Source of the DNA: Labedaea rhizosphaerae
Lineage (GTDB): Bacteria; Actinomycetota; Actinomycetes; Mycobacteriales; Pseudonocardiaceae
Direction of reading: 5' to 3'
Assembly (NCBI RefSeq): GCF_004362825.1
Contig: NZ_SNXZ01000008.1
Location: 124,001 to 188,000 of the forward strand
Length of the DNA stretch: 64,000 nucleotides
The stretch's first letter is position 1. Every line of letters starts with the position of its first letter. Positions 26,417 through 35,403 of this stretch are shown in pieces. The notes below the pieces were generated by a model, which had not been told where the DNA came from, ran no database searches, and was given only the letters and a program-made list of their open reading frames with translations. A program made the translations under genes and the position numbers.

Positions 26417-27226
26417 ATGATCTTGGTTACCGGTGCCACGGGCACCATCGGCAGCGCGGTCGTCCGGCTCCTGACGGCGCGTGGCGTGCCGGCGCGAGCC
26501 ATGAGCCGTCACGGCGACGTGCGGGCGGACTTCGACGACCCGGCGTCGTTGCGCCCGGCCGTGCGTGGCGTCGACGCCGTCTTCCTGCTCACCGCCCCGG
26601 GCGCGCGGGTGCCCGAACACGATCGGGCGATGATCACCGCGGCCGTCGCGGCCGGCGTGCGCAAGGTGGTGAAGCTGTCCGCGGTCGGGGGCAAGGGCTC
26701 GCCGTCGCAGTGGCACGCGCCCGGCGAGCAGGCGCTGGCCGGCAGCGGTCTGGCGTGGACGGTGCTGCGCCCGTCGGCGTTCGCGTCCAACGCGTTGGGG
26801 TGGGCCGGTGCGATCCAGGCCGGCGATCCGATCCCCAACATGACCGGCGCGGGTGCGCAGGGCGTCGTCGACCCGCGTGACGTGGCCGAGGTGGCGGTCG
26901 AGGGCCTGCTCCACGACGAGCACGACGGTGCGACCTACACGCTGACCGGTCCGGAGCTGGTCAGCGTTCCCGACCAGGTCGCCCAGCTCGCCGAGGTGCT
27001 CGGGCGCCCGCTGGAGACCGTTGACGTGCCGCCGGAGGCGTTGCTGAGCCGCGGGCTCGAGCCGTCGGTGGCGGAGATGGCGGTGCGTGGCCAGCACTTG
27101 GTCCGCGCGGGCGGCAACGCGCTGGTGACCGACGACGTCGCCCGCGTGCTCGGCCGACCGGCCCGGACCTTCCGCACCTGGGCCACCGACCACCGGACCG
27201 CCTTCGAACTGCCGAAATCGGGCTAG
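26417..27226 (+). CDS. NmrA-like NAD(P)-binding protein / NAD(P)H azoreductase-type
   Basis: A 269-residue atypical SDR. It starts MILVTGATGTIGSAVV (GxxGxxG dinucleotide motif) and continues with FLLTAPGARVPEHDRAMI, KLSAVGG and LRPSAFASNALGW, typical of the SDR_a5/NmrA group. Such proteins sense redox state or reduce quinones and azo compounds. No catalytic YxxxK is evident. It is divergent from the AraC regulator and followed after 8 bases by another Rossmann protein. Confidence 0.83.
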   Translation: MILVTGATGTIGSAVVRLLTARGVPARAMSRHGDVRADFDDPASLRPAVRGVDAVFLLTAPGARVPEHDRAMITAAVAAGVRKVVKLSAVGGKGSPSQWHAPGEQALAGSGLAWTVLRPSAFASNALGWAGAIQAGDPIPNMTGAGAQGVVDPRDVAEVAVEGLLHDEHDGATYTLTGPELVSVPDQVAQLAEVLGRPLETVDVPPEALLSRGLEPSVAEMAVRGQHLVRAGGNALVTDDVARVLGRPARTFRTWATDHRTAFELPKSG

Positions 27227-27234
27227 GGTGGGGC

Positions 27235-27855
27235 ATGGCTGGTCGAGCGCTGGTACTCGGTGGCACGGGAATGCTCGCCGGCTGCGTCGCGGCCCTGGTC
27301 GGGGACGGCTGGCACGTGGTGCTGCCGAGCCGGCGGTACGCCCCGATCCCGGCCGAGCCCCTCGAACGCGGCGACTACCAGCCCGGCGCCTTCGCGCGCG
27401 GCGCACTGGCGGGCGGCCGCGGCCACAAGCCGACGGCCAACGCCGAGCGCAAGGCGTTGTGGGTGCAGGCCGACTGGTCCGAACCCGACCAGCTGGCCGC
27501 CCGCGCGCAGCACGCCCTCGGCGGCCCGGCCGACCTGCTGGTGGCCTGGGTGCACTCGGCGGATCGCGCCGCGGTCATGCACGCGGTCCGGCCGTTGCTG
27601 GCCGAGGGTGCCCCGGTCGTCGAGGTGCTGGGCAGCGGCGCCACCACCGGCGACGCCCCGGACCCGGTGCTCGCCGATCACCCGACCCAGCAAGTCGTCC
27701 TCGGTTACGTGAACCTCGGTGGCCGCACCCGCTGGCTCACCCACGACGAGATCGCCGAAGGCGTGCTGGCCGCCGTCCGCCGAGCGCTCGAAGGCCGGCC
27801 CCCGGCCGCGCACCAGGTGGGTGAGGTGCCCATGCCGTACGGCCACCGCCCCTGA
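27235..27855 (+). CDS. Short Rossmann-fold (SDR-like) protein
   Basis: A 206-residue protein starting MAGRALVLGGTGMLAGCVAAL, a GGTGML nucleotide-binding start. It is shorter than standard SDRs and lacks an obvious YxxxK site. Similar small actinobacterial proteins are annotated as short-chain dehydrogenases without known activity. It is probably co-transcribed with the NmrA-like gene 8 bases upstream and converges with the TetR gene 13 bases downstream. Confidence 0.72.
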   Translation: MAGRALVLGGTGMLAGCVAALVGDGWHVVLPSRRYAPIPAEPLERGDYQPGAFARGALAGGRGHKPTANAERKALWVQADWSEPDQLAARAQHALGGPADLLVAWVHSADRAAVMHAVRPLLAEGAPVVEVLGSGATTGDAPDPVLADHPTQQVVLGYVNLGGRTRWLTHDEIAEGVLAAVRRALEGRPPAAHQVGEVPMPYGHRP

Positions 27856-27868
27856 AGCTCGCGCAGGA

Positions 27869-28450
27869 TCACGGGGTGCCGCGCAGGCCGCGGATCAGCA
27901 GCATCACCGACTCGTGCACCTCGTCCTTCGTGCGCGCGGGCTGGAACACCTGCCAGTCCAGCGCCACGACCAGCACCGAACCGAACAGGGCCGCGGCGGC
28001 CGTGGGGACCTGGACGCCGTCCGGCAACCGGCCGGCGTCGGCCAGGCGTTGCAGTTCGGTCCTGATCACCGACGTGATCTCGTCGCGGACCAGCGAGAGC
28101 GTCGCGTGCCACTGGCCGGGGGTCCGCCACAGCTCGCTGACCAGCAACTGCGCGAACGTCGGGTAGTCGGCGAAGAACACCAGCAGCGCGTCCACGAGCT
28201 GCGACAGCGTCTGCCACGGGTCCTCGTCACCCGCGGAAGCCAGCCGCGACGCCAGCAGGTCCACGCCGTAGCGCAGCAGCGCGTCGACCAGGCCGTCCTT
28301 GCTGCCGAAGTTGTAGTAGACCGTGCCCTTCGCGACCCCGGCGCGCGCGGCGATGTCGTCGACGGTCAACCCGGTCATGCCGTGCTCACCGATGAGCGCG
28401 AGCGTCGCGACGAACAACTTCCGTTTCGTGGCCTCAGTCCTCGCACTCAC
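27869..28450 (-). CDS. TetR-family regulator of the YhgE/Pip operon
   Basis: A 193-residue TetR protein. The helix-turn-helix reads LTVDDIAARAGVAKGTVYYNFGSKDGL (about 25-52), and the C-terminal TetR ligand domain ends LIRGLRGTP. Its GTG overlaps the stop of the YhgE/Pip gene, so it is the last gene of a three-gene leftward operon. The 24-base dyad at 31111-31134, just before the first gene, is the likely autoregulatory site; its core ACTGACCAGTCAGT is a common TetR operator type. Confidence 0.88.
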   Translation of the reverse strand: MSARTEATKRKLFVATLALIGEHGMTGLTVDDIAARAGVAKGTVYYNFGSKDGLVDALLRYGVDLLASRLASAGDEDPWQTLSQLVDALLVFFADYPTFAQLLVSELWRTPGQWHATLSLVRDEITSVIRTELQRLADAGRLPDGVQVPTAAAALFGSVLVVALDWQVFQPARTKDEVHESVMLLIRGLRGTP

Positions 28451-30426
28451 AGCACGAGCTCCGGCTTGAGCTGCGACACCGTCCACACGCGACGGCGGTG
28501 GGCCGCGAACGTCGCCACCGCCAGGCCGCCGACCAGATAACCGAGCAGCACCAGCAGGTTCACCCACAACCCGGACAGCGTGCCGCCGTAGAGCAAGTGC
28601 CGCAGGCCGTCCACCACGTAACCCATCGGCAGCACGTGGTGCAGCGGGTACAGCGGATCCGGCAGCGTCTGCCACGGGAACGTCCCGCCCGCGCTGATCA
28701 ACTGCAGGATCAGGATCACCAGCCCGAGGAACTTCCCGACCGCGCCGAACAACGCGTTCAGCGCGTGCACGATGGCGACGAACGCCAGCGAGGTCAGCAG
28801 CAGGAACCCGAGCGTCGCGACGGGGTGCGCCGGGTGGATGCCGACGAGCAACGTCACGGCCGCGTACAGCACCACCACCTGGGCGAGGCCCAGAACGGCC
28901 GCGGGCAGCCAGCCGGCGATCGCCGTGCGCCACGCGGGCTGGCGGGCCGCCAGCGCCCGGTTCGACAGCGGCCGCACCAGCAGGAACAGCACGAACGCGC
29001 CGATCCAGATGGCCAGGCTCAGGAAGAACGGTGCCAACCCGGCGCCGTAGCTGCCCGCGTTCGCCTGTCCCACGGTCTGGATCGCGACCGGATCGCCGAT
29101 CGTCTTGGCGGTGGCGTCGCGGGTTTCCTTGTCCGGGTGCGGGATCTGGCCGAGCCCGGAGTTCAGCCCGTCGCGCAGCTTCGCCGCGCCGTCGGCGAGC
29201 TGGCTGGTGCCCGACGCGAGTTCGTTGGTGCCGGTCACCGCCTTTTCCTCGCCTTGGCGCAGCTGGGTCGCGCCGCTGTGCAACTGCTGCGTGCCGGACG
29301 CGAGCTGCCGCCCACCGTCGGCGGCCTGGCCGATGCCCGCGGTCAGCGCCGGGGTGGCCGACGCGAGCTGGTGCGCCCCATCGGAAACCTGGTGCGCGCC
29401 GTTGGCGAGCGTGCGCAGCTGCCCCGCCACGCCCTGCACCTTGCCGTTGGCGGTGTCGATCGGGCCGCGCAGCTTGCGCAGGTCCACGATCACCTGCTGC
29501 ACCTGCGCCTCGGGCAAGCCGTCGGCACGCAGGCGCGCGGCGATGTCGGACTCGAGCTGGTCGAGGTCGTTCACGAACCCTTGCGCCGCACCGGCGACCA
29601 GCTCGCCCTTCTGCGCCACCAGCTCGTTGCCGTCGGCGACCTGCTTCGCCCCGTCGGCGAGCTTCTTCGTCTGCGCGGGCAGGTCCTTCGTCTTGTCCTG
29701 CAAGGTGTTCAGCCCGCCCGAGAGCGTGCTCGCGCCCTGCGCCGCCGTCCCGGTGCCGGACTCCAGTTGCTGCGCACCGCTGAGCAACTGTTGTTGTCCT
29801 GAAGCCAGTTCGTGCGCACCGTCGCGTGCCTTGCCCGCGCCGTCGGCCAGCTGCGTGGCGCCGTTCGCGGCCTCCTGGGTCTTGCTGTAGATCGTGCCGA
29901 AGCCGACGAGGAACTTGTTGGCCGCGTCCGTGCCGACCTCCGACGCCACGGAGTTGCGGATCTCGCCGACCACGCGGTCGGCGATGGTGCCGACGAGGTA
30001 GTTGTTGGCGTCGTTGGTGGTCACGGTGATCTGGCCCTGGCGCGGCTCGAACTCCCCGGAGGACAGCAACGAGGCGGAGAAGTCCTTGGGCAGGGTCAAC
30101 GAGAACGTGTACTTGCCGTCGCGCACGCCGGCTTCCGCGTCGGCGGCGCTGACCTCGTGCCACTGGAAGGCGTCGGAGGTCTTCAGCTTGTCGGCGACCT
30201 TGCGGCCCGCGTCGAGCCGGGTGCCGTCGTCGGCGGTGGCACCGGCGTCCTGCATGACCAACGCGGCGGGGATCTGGTCGAGGCGCTTGTACGGGTCGGA
30301 GTTCGCGTAGAGGTACAGGCAGCCGTAGAGCAGCGGGACCAGGATGAGCGCGGCCACCGCGAGCCTGGGCAGCTTGCCCGCGGTGAGCCGGGACAGTTCG
30401 GTGCGGGCCAGCCGCAGGATCGTCAT
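28447..30426 (-). CDS. YhgE/Pip-domain membrane protein
   Basis: A 659-residue protein of the YhgE/Pip (phage infection protein-like, ABC-2 type) family. One transmembrane helix lies near the N-terminus (LAVAALILVPLLYGCLYLY). A long extracytoplasmic region follows, with repeated heptad-like units such as LASGQQQLLSGAQQLESG (about 240-480), and then about five C-terminal helices including VVLYAAVTLLVG. Relatives include mycobacterial and Bacillus proteins of unknown transport role and the phage-receptor protein of lactococci. The ATG overlaps the stop of the ATPase-like gene. Confidence 0.9.
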   Translation of the reverse strand: MTILRLARTELSRLTAGKLPRLAVAALILVPLLYGCLYLYANSDPYKRLDQIPAALVMQDAGATADDGTRLDAGRKVADKLKTSDAFQWHEVSAADAEAGVRDGKYTFSLTLPKDFSASLLSSGEFEPRQGQITVTTNDANNYLVGTIADRVVGEIRNSVASEVGTDAANKFLVGFGTIYSKTQEAANGATQLADGAGKARDGAHELASGQQQLLSGAQQLESGTGTAAQGASTLSGGLNTLQDKTKDLPAQTKKLADGAKQVADGNELVAQKGELVAGAAQGFVNDLDQLESDIAARLRADGLPEAQVQQVIVDLRKLRGPIDTANGKVQGVAGQLRTLANGAHQVSDGAHQLASATPALTAGIGQAADGGRQLASGTQQLHSGATQLRQGEEKAVTGTNELASGTSQLADGAAKLRDGLNSGLGQIPHPDKETRDATAKTIGDPVAIQTVGQANAGSYGAGLAPFFLSLAIWIGAFVLFLLVRPLSNRALAARQPAWRTAIAGWLPAAVLGLAQVVVLYAAVTLLVGIHPAHPVATLGFLLLTSLAFVAIVHALNALFGAVGKFLGLVILILQLISAGGTFPWQTLPDPLYPLHHVLPMGYVVDGLRHLLYGGTLSGLWVNLLVLLGYLVGGLAVATFAAHRRRVWTVSQLKPELVL

Positions 30427-31088
30427 GAGAGGGCTCCGGGAACGGGTTGGCCGACGGTCAGCGGGGCCGGTTGGTCGGCACGGCCGAGCTGCGCGGCGGG
30501 TACGGGCAGCAGGCGGGCGGCGCTGGTCAGGCACAGCACCACCACGGCCATGCCGTGCTGGGCGTGCCGCAACGCGAGTGGCCACCACGACTGCGGATTG
30601 CTGGTGTGCCGGTCCGGGCGGTCGAAGACCAGCAGCCGCACGCCTTCGCGGGCGACGGCCAGCTCGGTGAGCACCGCCGTGCGCAGGTCGGGCGGCAGGT
30701 TCTCGACGCGGTCGCGGGCGTGGCGCTCGAGGTCGTGCTCGGCGAGCCAGGCGGCGACGGCCTTGCGACCCTGTCCGCGACCGGCCAGCGCCAGGCCCTC
30801 GGCGACCACCTCGGACAGGCGCAGCGCCTCGTCGGGCTCGGTGACCTCGGGGGAGTCCACGATCGCGGTCAGCGCGCGCAACCGGGCCGGCGCCTGCGTG
30901 TCGTCGAGGGTGACCACGCCCTCGTGCGGCTTGATCCGTCCGGCGAGGGCGAGCGCGAGCGCGGTGTGGCCCTCGGTGGGCTCACCGCTCACGACGGCGA
31001 GTTGCCCGTCGGCGACCCGCATCGAGGTCGGCGGCAGCAGCGGCCCGTGCGGACCCCGGACCGTGACCTGCTCGGCGCGTACCTGCAT
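30423..31088 (-). CDS. Degenerate ABC ATPase-like protein of the Pip operon
   Basis: A 221-residue protein with the layout of an ABC ATPase but broken motifs. The Walker A position reads SGEPTEGHTALAL, with His where Lys is expected. The signature region is LPPDLRTAV, and the Walker B position LLVFDRPDR lacks the catalytic Glu. ATP hydrolysis is therefore doubtful. AGGAGG precedes the ATG at 31088. It overlaps the YhgE/Pip gene and probably forms a regulatory or structural partner of that membrane protein. Confidence 0.7.
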   Translation of the reverse strand: MQVRAEQVTVRGPHGPLLPPTSMRVADGQLAVVSGEPTEGHTALALALAGRIKPHEGVVTLDDTQAPARLRALTAIVDSPEVTEPDEALRLSEVVAEGLALAGRGQGRKAVAAWLAEHDLERHARDRVENLPPDLRTAVLTELAVAREGVRLLVFDRPDRHTSNPQSWWPLALRHAQHGMAVVVLCLTSAARLLPVPAAQLGRADQPAPLTVGQPVPGALS

Positions 31089-31110
31089 GTGCCCTCCTAG
31101 ACCGGCTGAT

Positions 31111-31134
31111 TTGAACTGACCAGTCAGTTCAAAT
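31111..31134. promoter_or_regulatory. 24-bp perfect operator dyad upstream of the Pip operon
   Basis: TTTGAACTGAC (31111-31121) and GTCAGTTCAAA (31124-31134) are perfect arms around CA. The dyad sits 12 bases before the ribosome-binding site of the first gene, so bound protein would block transcription start or early elongation. The operon's own TetR regulator is the likely ligand. Confidence 0.75.
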
Positions 31135-31185
31135 AGTGCGCCAGTCGACCGTCATTCGCAACTCGGGCCGGCGGTGATCTGCGAC

Positions 31186-32109
31186 TCAACGCAGCGCCGC
31201 GGCCGGGCGGATCTCCCAGATAGTCCACAGTGGACGATAGCCCTGCCGGGCCCAGAACACCGACGAGAGGGGGTTCGGCGGGTTGAAGTAGAGGAACATC
31301 CGCTCGGCACCCTTGATCCGCAGTTCGTGGTGCGCCGCCGCCATCAGCGTCCGGCCGACGCCCGCGTCCCGCGCGCCCGGCGCGACGGACAGGCAGTTCA
31401 CGTAACCCCACCGGCCGTGCGGCAGCCGGGTCTCGGCCCACGAGCCGGGCACGGACTCGTTCAGCCAGCACTCCGCGAGCCCCACGGCCTCCCCGCCGCG
31501 CTCGGCGACCAGCACCAGGTCGCCCTGCCCGAGGTGGGTGCCGATCGTCTCCCGCTTGATCCGCTCCGCGTTCGGCCGCACCACAGTCCCGCCGACCTGC
31601 GCCGAGTAGGCGGTCTCGGCCAGGGCCAGCCGGACCAGGTCGTCCAGGTCGTCCTCGGTGGCCGGGCGCACGTCGACGTCGACGGCCTCGACGCGCTCGA
31701 TCGGCATCGCGCCACGCACCGCGAGCACGCACAACGGCGTGAACCCGTGGTCGAGCAGCACCCGGGTGGCTTCGACGTCGCGGCTGGGCCACGTGACCGT
31801 CGCCGACGAGTCCTCCTGCGTCGTGCGGATCAACGGCCGCCACTTCTCGATCAACGCGTGCAGCGCCGGCCCGGACGCGACGCCGTCGGGCAGCACCGGG
31901 TGCAACTCCCACACCCGCAGCGCCGACCACAGCGCCTGCGCGGTCGCCGGGTCGGTGCGGGTGTCGGTGACCACGGACCGCACGCGGGTGCCGTCGGCCA
32001 GGCGAGCGGTCAGCAGGCGTCCGGGCGGTGGGTCCTGCGCGGCGGGCAGCAGCGGGTCGAGCGCGGTGAACCTGCGGGTCAACGCGGCCAGTGGATCCTC
32101 GGCGGTCAT
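31186..32109 (-). CDS. GNAT-family N-acetyltransferase
   Basis: A 307-residue protein. The C-terminal GNAT domain has VRPATEDDLDDLVRL, then CLSVAPGARDAGVGRTLMAAAHHEL (acetyl-CoA-binding R/QxxGxG/A loop) and FLYFNPPNPLSSVFWARQGY. The N-terminal 140 residues form a second, weaker GNAT-like half. The substrate is unknown. The ATG at 32109 overlaps the methyltransferase stop, so the two enzymes are made together. Confidence 0.82.
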   Translation of the reverse strand: MTAEDPLAALTRRFTALDPLLPAAQDPPPGRLLTARLADGTRVRSVVTDTRTDPATAQALWSALRVWELHPVLPDGVASGPALHALIEKWRPLIRTTQEDSSATVTWPSRDVEATRVLLDHGFTPLCVLAVRGAMPIERVEAVDVDVRPATEDDLDDLVRLALAETAYSAQVGGTVVRPNAERIKRETIGTHLGQGDLVLVAERGGEAVGLAECWLNESVPGSWAETRLPHGRWGYVNCLSVAPGARDAGVGRTLMAAAHHELRIKGAERMFLYFNPPNPLSSVFWARQGYRPLWTIWEIRPAAALR

Positions 32110-32948
32110 CCCGGCAGCAGGCACCGGAAGATGGCGGTGCCTGGGAACAACGCCCCGCGCAACGGGCTCCACTGGCCCCACTCCTGGGTGTGGTGCTCCG
32201 GCCACTCCGGCTCGACGAGGTCGGCGAGGGTGAAGCCCGCGGCGGTGATCGCCCGCACGTAGTCACCCATGGTGTGGTGGAACTCCGCGTAGGTCGGCGC
32301 GCCGTCCTCGTCGACCTCCACGTACGGCGTGCGGTCGAAGTAGGACTGGATGACGCGCAGGCCGTTCTCGGTCGGGTCGTCCGGGAAGATCCACCGCATC
32401 GGGTGGGTCACGGCGAACACCCACGACCCGCCGGGCCGCAGCACCCGCGCCACCTCGCGCAGCAGCCGGTCGAGGTCGGCCACGAAGGGGACCGCGCCGA
32501 ACGCCGAGCACACGATGTCGAAGCTGCCGGTTGCGAACGGGATCCGCTCGGCGTTGGCCCGCACGAGCGGGACCGACGTGCCCGTGGCCTCGTTGGCGGC
32601 CGCCCCGTAGCGCAGCATCCCGGCCGACAGGTCGAAGCCGACGGCGCGGGCGCCGTGGTCGGCCAGCCACCGCGCGCAGGGCGCCGAGCCGCACCCGACC
32701 TCGAGGATGTCCTTGCCCGCGACGTCGCCGAGCAGGTGGACGTCTTCTTCTCGTAACGATTCGGGACACCAGACGAAGTCCGACACGCCGAGGAACTCGC
32801 CGTGTTCCTGGTGGTAGGCGCCCGCGTCGGCATCCCACCAGGCGCTGTTGGCCGCGACCGTCTCCGCCGAGGTCAGCGCCTTGCGGGCGACACCGGACGT
32901 GCCCAGCGTGCGTTCGGCCTCGGCGTGGGGGTTCTCAGTGGTCTGCAC
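32106..32948 (-). CDS. Class I SAM-dependent methyltransferase
   Basis: A 280-residue methyltransferase. Motif I is ILEVGCGSAPCARWLADHG, motif II covers AVGFDLSAGML, then NAERIPFATGSFDIVCSAFGAVPFVAD and LRPGGSWVFAVTHP follow. AGGAGG stands nine bases before the GTG at 32948. The C-terminal part (WPEHHTQEWGQWSPLRGALFPGT) is typical of an actinobacterial group of unknown substrate, usually beside an acetyltransferase as here. It is divergent from rpsA. Confidence 0.87.
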   Translation of the reverse strand: MQTTENPHAEAERTLGTSGVARKALTSAETVAANSAWWDADAGAYHQEHGEFLGVSDFVWCPESLREEDVHLLGDVAGKDILEVGCGSAPCARWLADHGARAVGFDLSAGMLRYGAAANEATGTSVPLVRANAERIPFATGSFDIVCSAFGAVPFVADLDRLLREVARVLRPGGSWVFAVTHPMRWIFPDDPTENGLRVIQSYFDRTPYVEVDEDGAPTYAEFHHTMGDYVRAITAAGFTLADLVEPEWPEHHTQEWGQWSPLRGALFPGTAIFRCLLPG

Positions 32949-33175
32949 GCGTGCGATCCTCCTACCCGGGTTTGCTCGGCGCTCGCGCGGCTGCGTAGGA
33001 TACCGACGCGCAGAGGTATCGATGAATCTTGCGCTGCCTGCGGTTTTCGAGCTGGGAATCTGATCGGGTCGCGCGGCGTTGACGATGTTGTGCATCGCAG
33101 CGCTTACGGTTCGCCGCGCCACTGCCTTCAACTGCACACCCGACAACCCCAATCCGTACCGGAGCCACCTACCTA

Positions 33176-34666
33176 ATGTCCACCGACACCACCACTGTCC
33201 CGGCTGCCACCGCGCCGAAGCAGCAAGTCGCCATCAACGACATCGGGACGGAGGAGGACTTCCTCGCCGCTATCGACGCGACGATCAAGTACTTCAACGA
33301 CGGCGATATCGTCGAAGGCACCATCGTCAAGGTCGACCGGGACGAGGTCCTGCTCGACATCGGCTACAAGACCGAGGGTGTCATCCCCTCGCGCGAGTTG
33401 TCGATCAAGCACGACGTCGACCCCAACGAGGTCGTCAAGGTCGGCGACGAGGTCGAAGCCCTCGTTCTCCAGAAGGAGGACAAGGAGGGCCGGCTGATCC
33501 TGTCCAAGAAGCGCGCTCAGTACGAGCGGGCGTGGGGCACGATCGAAGCGCTCAAGGAGTCCGACGAGCCGGTCAAGGGCACGGTCATCGAGGTTGTCAA
33601 GGGTGGTCTGATCCTCGACATCGGGCTGCGCGGCTTCCTGCCCGCGTCCCTGGTCGAGATGCGCCGCGTGCGTGACCTGCAGCCCTACGTGGGCCGCGAG
33701 CTCGAGGCCAAGATCATCGAGCTGGACAAGAACCGCAACAACGTGGTCCTGTCCCGCCGTGCGTGGCTGGAGCAGACCCAGTCCGAGGTCCGCAGCGAGT
33801 TCCTCAACCAGCTGCAGAAGGGCCAGGTCCGCAAGGGCGTCGTGTCCTCGATCGTCAACTTCGGTGCGTTCGTGGACCTCGGCGGCGTCGACGGTCTGGT
33901 GCACGTCTCGGAGCTGTCCTGGAAGCACATCGACCACCCGTCCGAGGTCGTCGAGGTCGGCCAGGAGGTCACGGTCGAGGTCCTGGACGTCGACATGGAG
34001 CGCGAGCGCGTGTCGCTGTCGCTCAAGGCGACCCAGGAAGACCCGTGGCGCCAGTTCGCCCGCACCCACGCGATCGGCCAGATCGTGCCGGGCAAGGTCA
34101 CCAAGCTGGTTCCGTTCGGTGCGTTCGTCCGCGTGGACGAGGGCATCGAGGGCCTGGTCCACATCTCCGAGCTGGCCGAGCGCCACGTGGAGATCCCGGA
34201 GCAGGTCGTGCAGGTCGGCAACGACGTCATGGTCAAGGTCATCGACATCGACCTCGAGCGTCGCCGCATCTCGCTGTCGCTCAAGCAGGCCAACGAGGGC
34301 TTCACGACCGACACCGAGTTCGACCCGACCCAGTACGGCATGGCGGCCGAGTACGACGCCGAGGGCAACTACATCTACCCCGAAGGCTTCGACCCGGACA
34401 CCCAGGAGTGGCAGGAAGGCTTCGACACGCAGCGCGAGGAGTGGGAGCGCCAGTACGCCGAGGCGCACTCCCGCTACGAGCAGCACATGAAGCAGGTCGA
34501 GAAGGCGGCGGAGGCCGACGCGGCCGCCGCGGCCGAGGGCGAGACCGGTGGTGGGGAGCGCGAGTACACCTCCACCCCGGCGGCCCAGCCCGCGCAGAGC
34601 GGCGGCACGCTCGCCAGCGACGAGCAGCTCGCGGCCCTGCGGGAGAAGCTGTCCGGCGGCGTCTGA
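33176..34666 (+). CDS. rpsA: 30S ribosomal protein S1
   Basis: A 496-residue protein with four S1 RNA-binding domains (roughly 40-110, 125-190, 210-280 and 295-365); the third and fourth carry NFGAFVDLGGVDGLVHVSE and PFGAFVRVDEGIEGLVHISE. A long acidic C-terminal tail follows. Four domains instead of six is normal for actinobacteria. It brings mRNA to the 30S subunit. TTGACG at 33079-33084 and TACGGT at 33105-33110 are a possible promoter with a long spacer. A strong terminator follows. Confidence 0.96.
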   Translation: MSTDTTTVPAATAPKQQVAINDIGTEEDFLAAIDATIKYFNDGDIVEGTIVKVDRDEVLLDIGYKTEGVIPSRELSIKHDVDPNEVVKVGDEVEALVLQKEDKEGRLILSKKRAQYERAWGTIEALKESDEPVKGTVIEVVKGGLILDIGLRGFLPASLVEMRRVRDLQPYVGRELEAKIIELDKNRNNVVLSRRAWLEQTQSEVRSEFLNQLQKGQVRKGVVSSIVNFGAFVDLGGVDGLVHVSELSWKHIDHPSEVVEVGQEVTVEVLDVDMERERVSLSLKATQEDPWRQFARTHAIGQIVPGKVTKLVPFGAFVRVDEGIEGLVHISELAERHVEIPEQVVQVGNDVMVKVIDIDLERRRISLSLKQANEGFTTDTEFDPTQYGMAAEYDAEGNYIYPEGFDPDTQEWQEGFDTQREEWERQYAEAHSRYEQHMKQVEKAAEADAAAAAEGETGGGEREYTSTPAAQPAQSGGTLASDEQLAALREKLSGGV

Positions 34667-34686
34667 TCGTCGGGTAAGCATCGATT

Positions 34687-34724
34687 CGGAGAACCCCACA
34701 CCGTTCGCGGTGTGGGGTTCTCCG
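34687..34724 (+). terminator. rpsA terminator hairpin
   Basis: A 17-base perfect stem, CGGAGAACCCCACACCG (34687-34703) and its complement (34708-34724), closes a TTCG tetraloop 20 bases after the rpsA stop. It is very stable and lacks a long T-run. Confidence 0.88.
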
Positions 34725-34756
34725 TGTCATGGGCCGGACACGCTAGGTTTGATTCC

Positions 34757-35380
34757 ATGGTGGACTCCCGCGTGCGCTTTGTTGTCGTGGCAACGGTTCT
34801 GGCCGCTGCCGGAGTCCTCGTCTCGGCGTGCTCGTTCGCTTCGCCGCCCCTGGAGACGCCCCCGATCCCGACCTTCACCACCTCGACGACGCCGCCCCCG
34901 GTCACCAGGGGCAAGCGGCCGGTGCCCAAGGCCTGCGCGTCGGTGGTGTCCCGCCAAGAGGTCGAGATCCAGGTCGGCAAGCAACTCAACGGCGACTCGC
35001 AGGAGATCGTCGGCGTGCCGGAGCCGAGCATCGGCCGCACCGCACGCTTGGACTGCTACTACGGCATTCCGGCCGGCAAGTCCCGCGGCTCGGCGGCGGT
35101 GATGATCGGCATCGCGACGTACAAGGACCCGCAGTCCGCCCAGGAGCGGCTGTCGAGTTCGGTGCAGGCCGAGCAGGGCCACGGCGCGAAGGCGACCGAC
35201 GTGAAGGTCGGCCCGGACGCCGGCGTGCTGCTGTCGGGCGGTGACGGCGGCACGTTCACCCTCGTGGTCACCCACGGCCCGACGTCCGTGGTGATCAACG
35301 CCGTGCACAACCTGGTGCCCGCGAGCAAGATGCAGGCGGTGCTGATCAAGATCGCCGACCGCGCACTGGCCCCGCACTGA
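34757..35380 (+). CDS. DUF3558-like lipoprotein
   Basis: A 207-residue secreted lipoprotein. The signal peptide ends in VLVSAC (lipidated Cys at residue 25), and a Thr/Pro-rich spacer follows (TFTTSTTPPP). The globular part has paired cysteines (KACASVVS and DCYYGIP), as in actinobacterial DUF3558 lipoproteins. The function is unknown. It sits between rpsA and coaE, a common position for small lipoproteins in this order. Confidence 0.78.
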   Translation: MVDSRVRFVVVATVLAAAGVLVSACSFASPPLETPPIPTFTTSTTPPPVTRGKRPVPKACASVVSRQEVEIQVGKQLNGDSQEIVGVPEPSIGRTARLDCYYGIPAGKSRGSAAVMIGIATYKDPQSAQERLSSSVQAEQGHGAKATDVKVGPDAGVLLSGGDGGTFTLVVTHGPTSVVINAVHNLVPASKMQAVLIKIADRALAPH

Positions 35381-35403
35381 GCGGTCTCGGATAGCCTCGC
35401 CCC

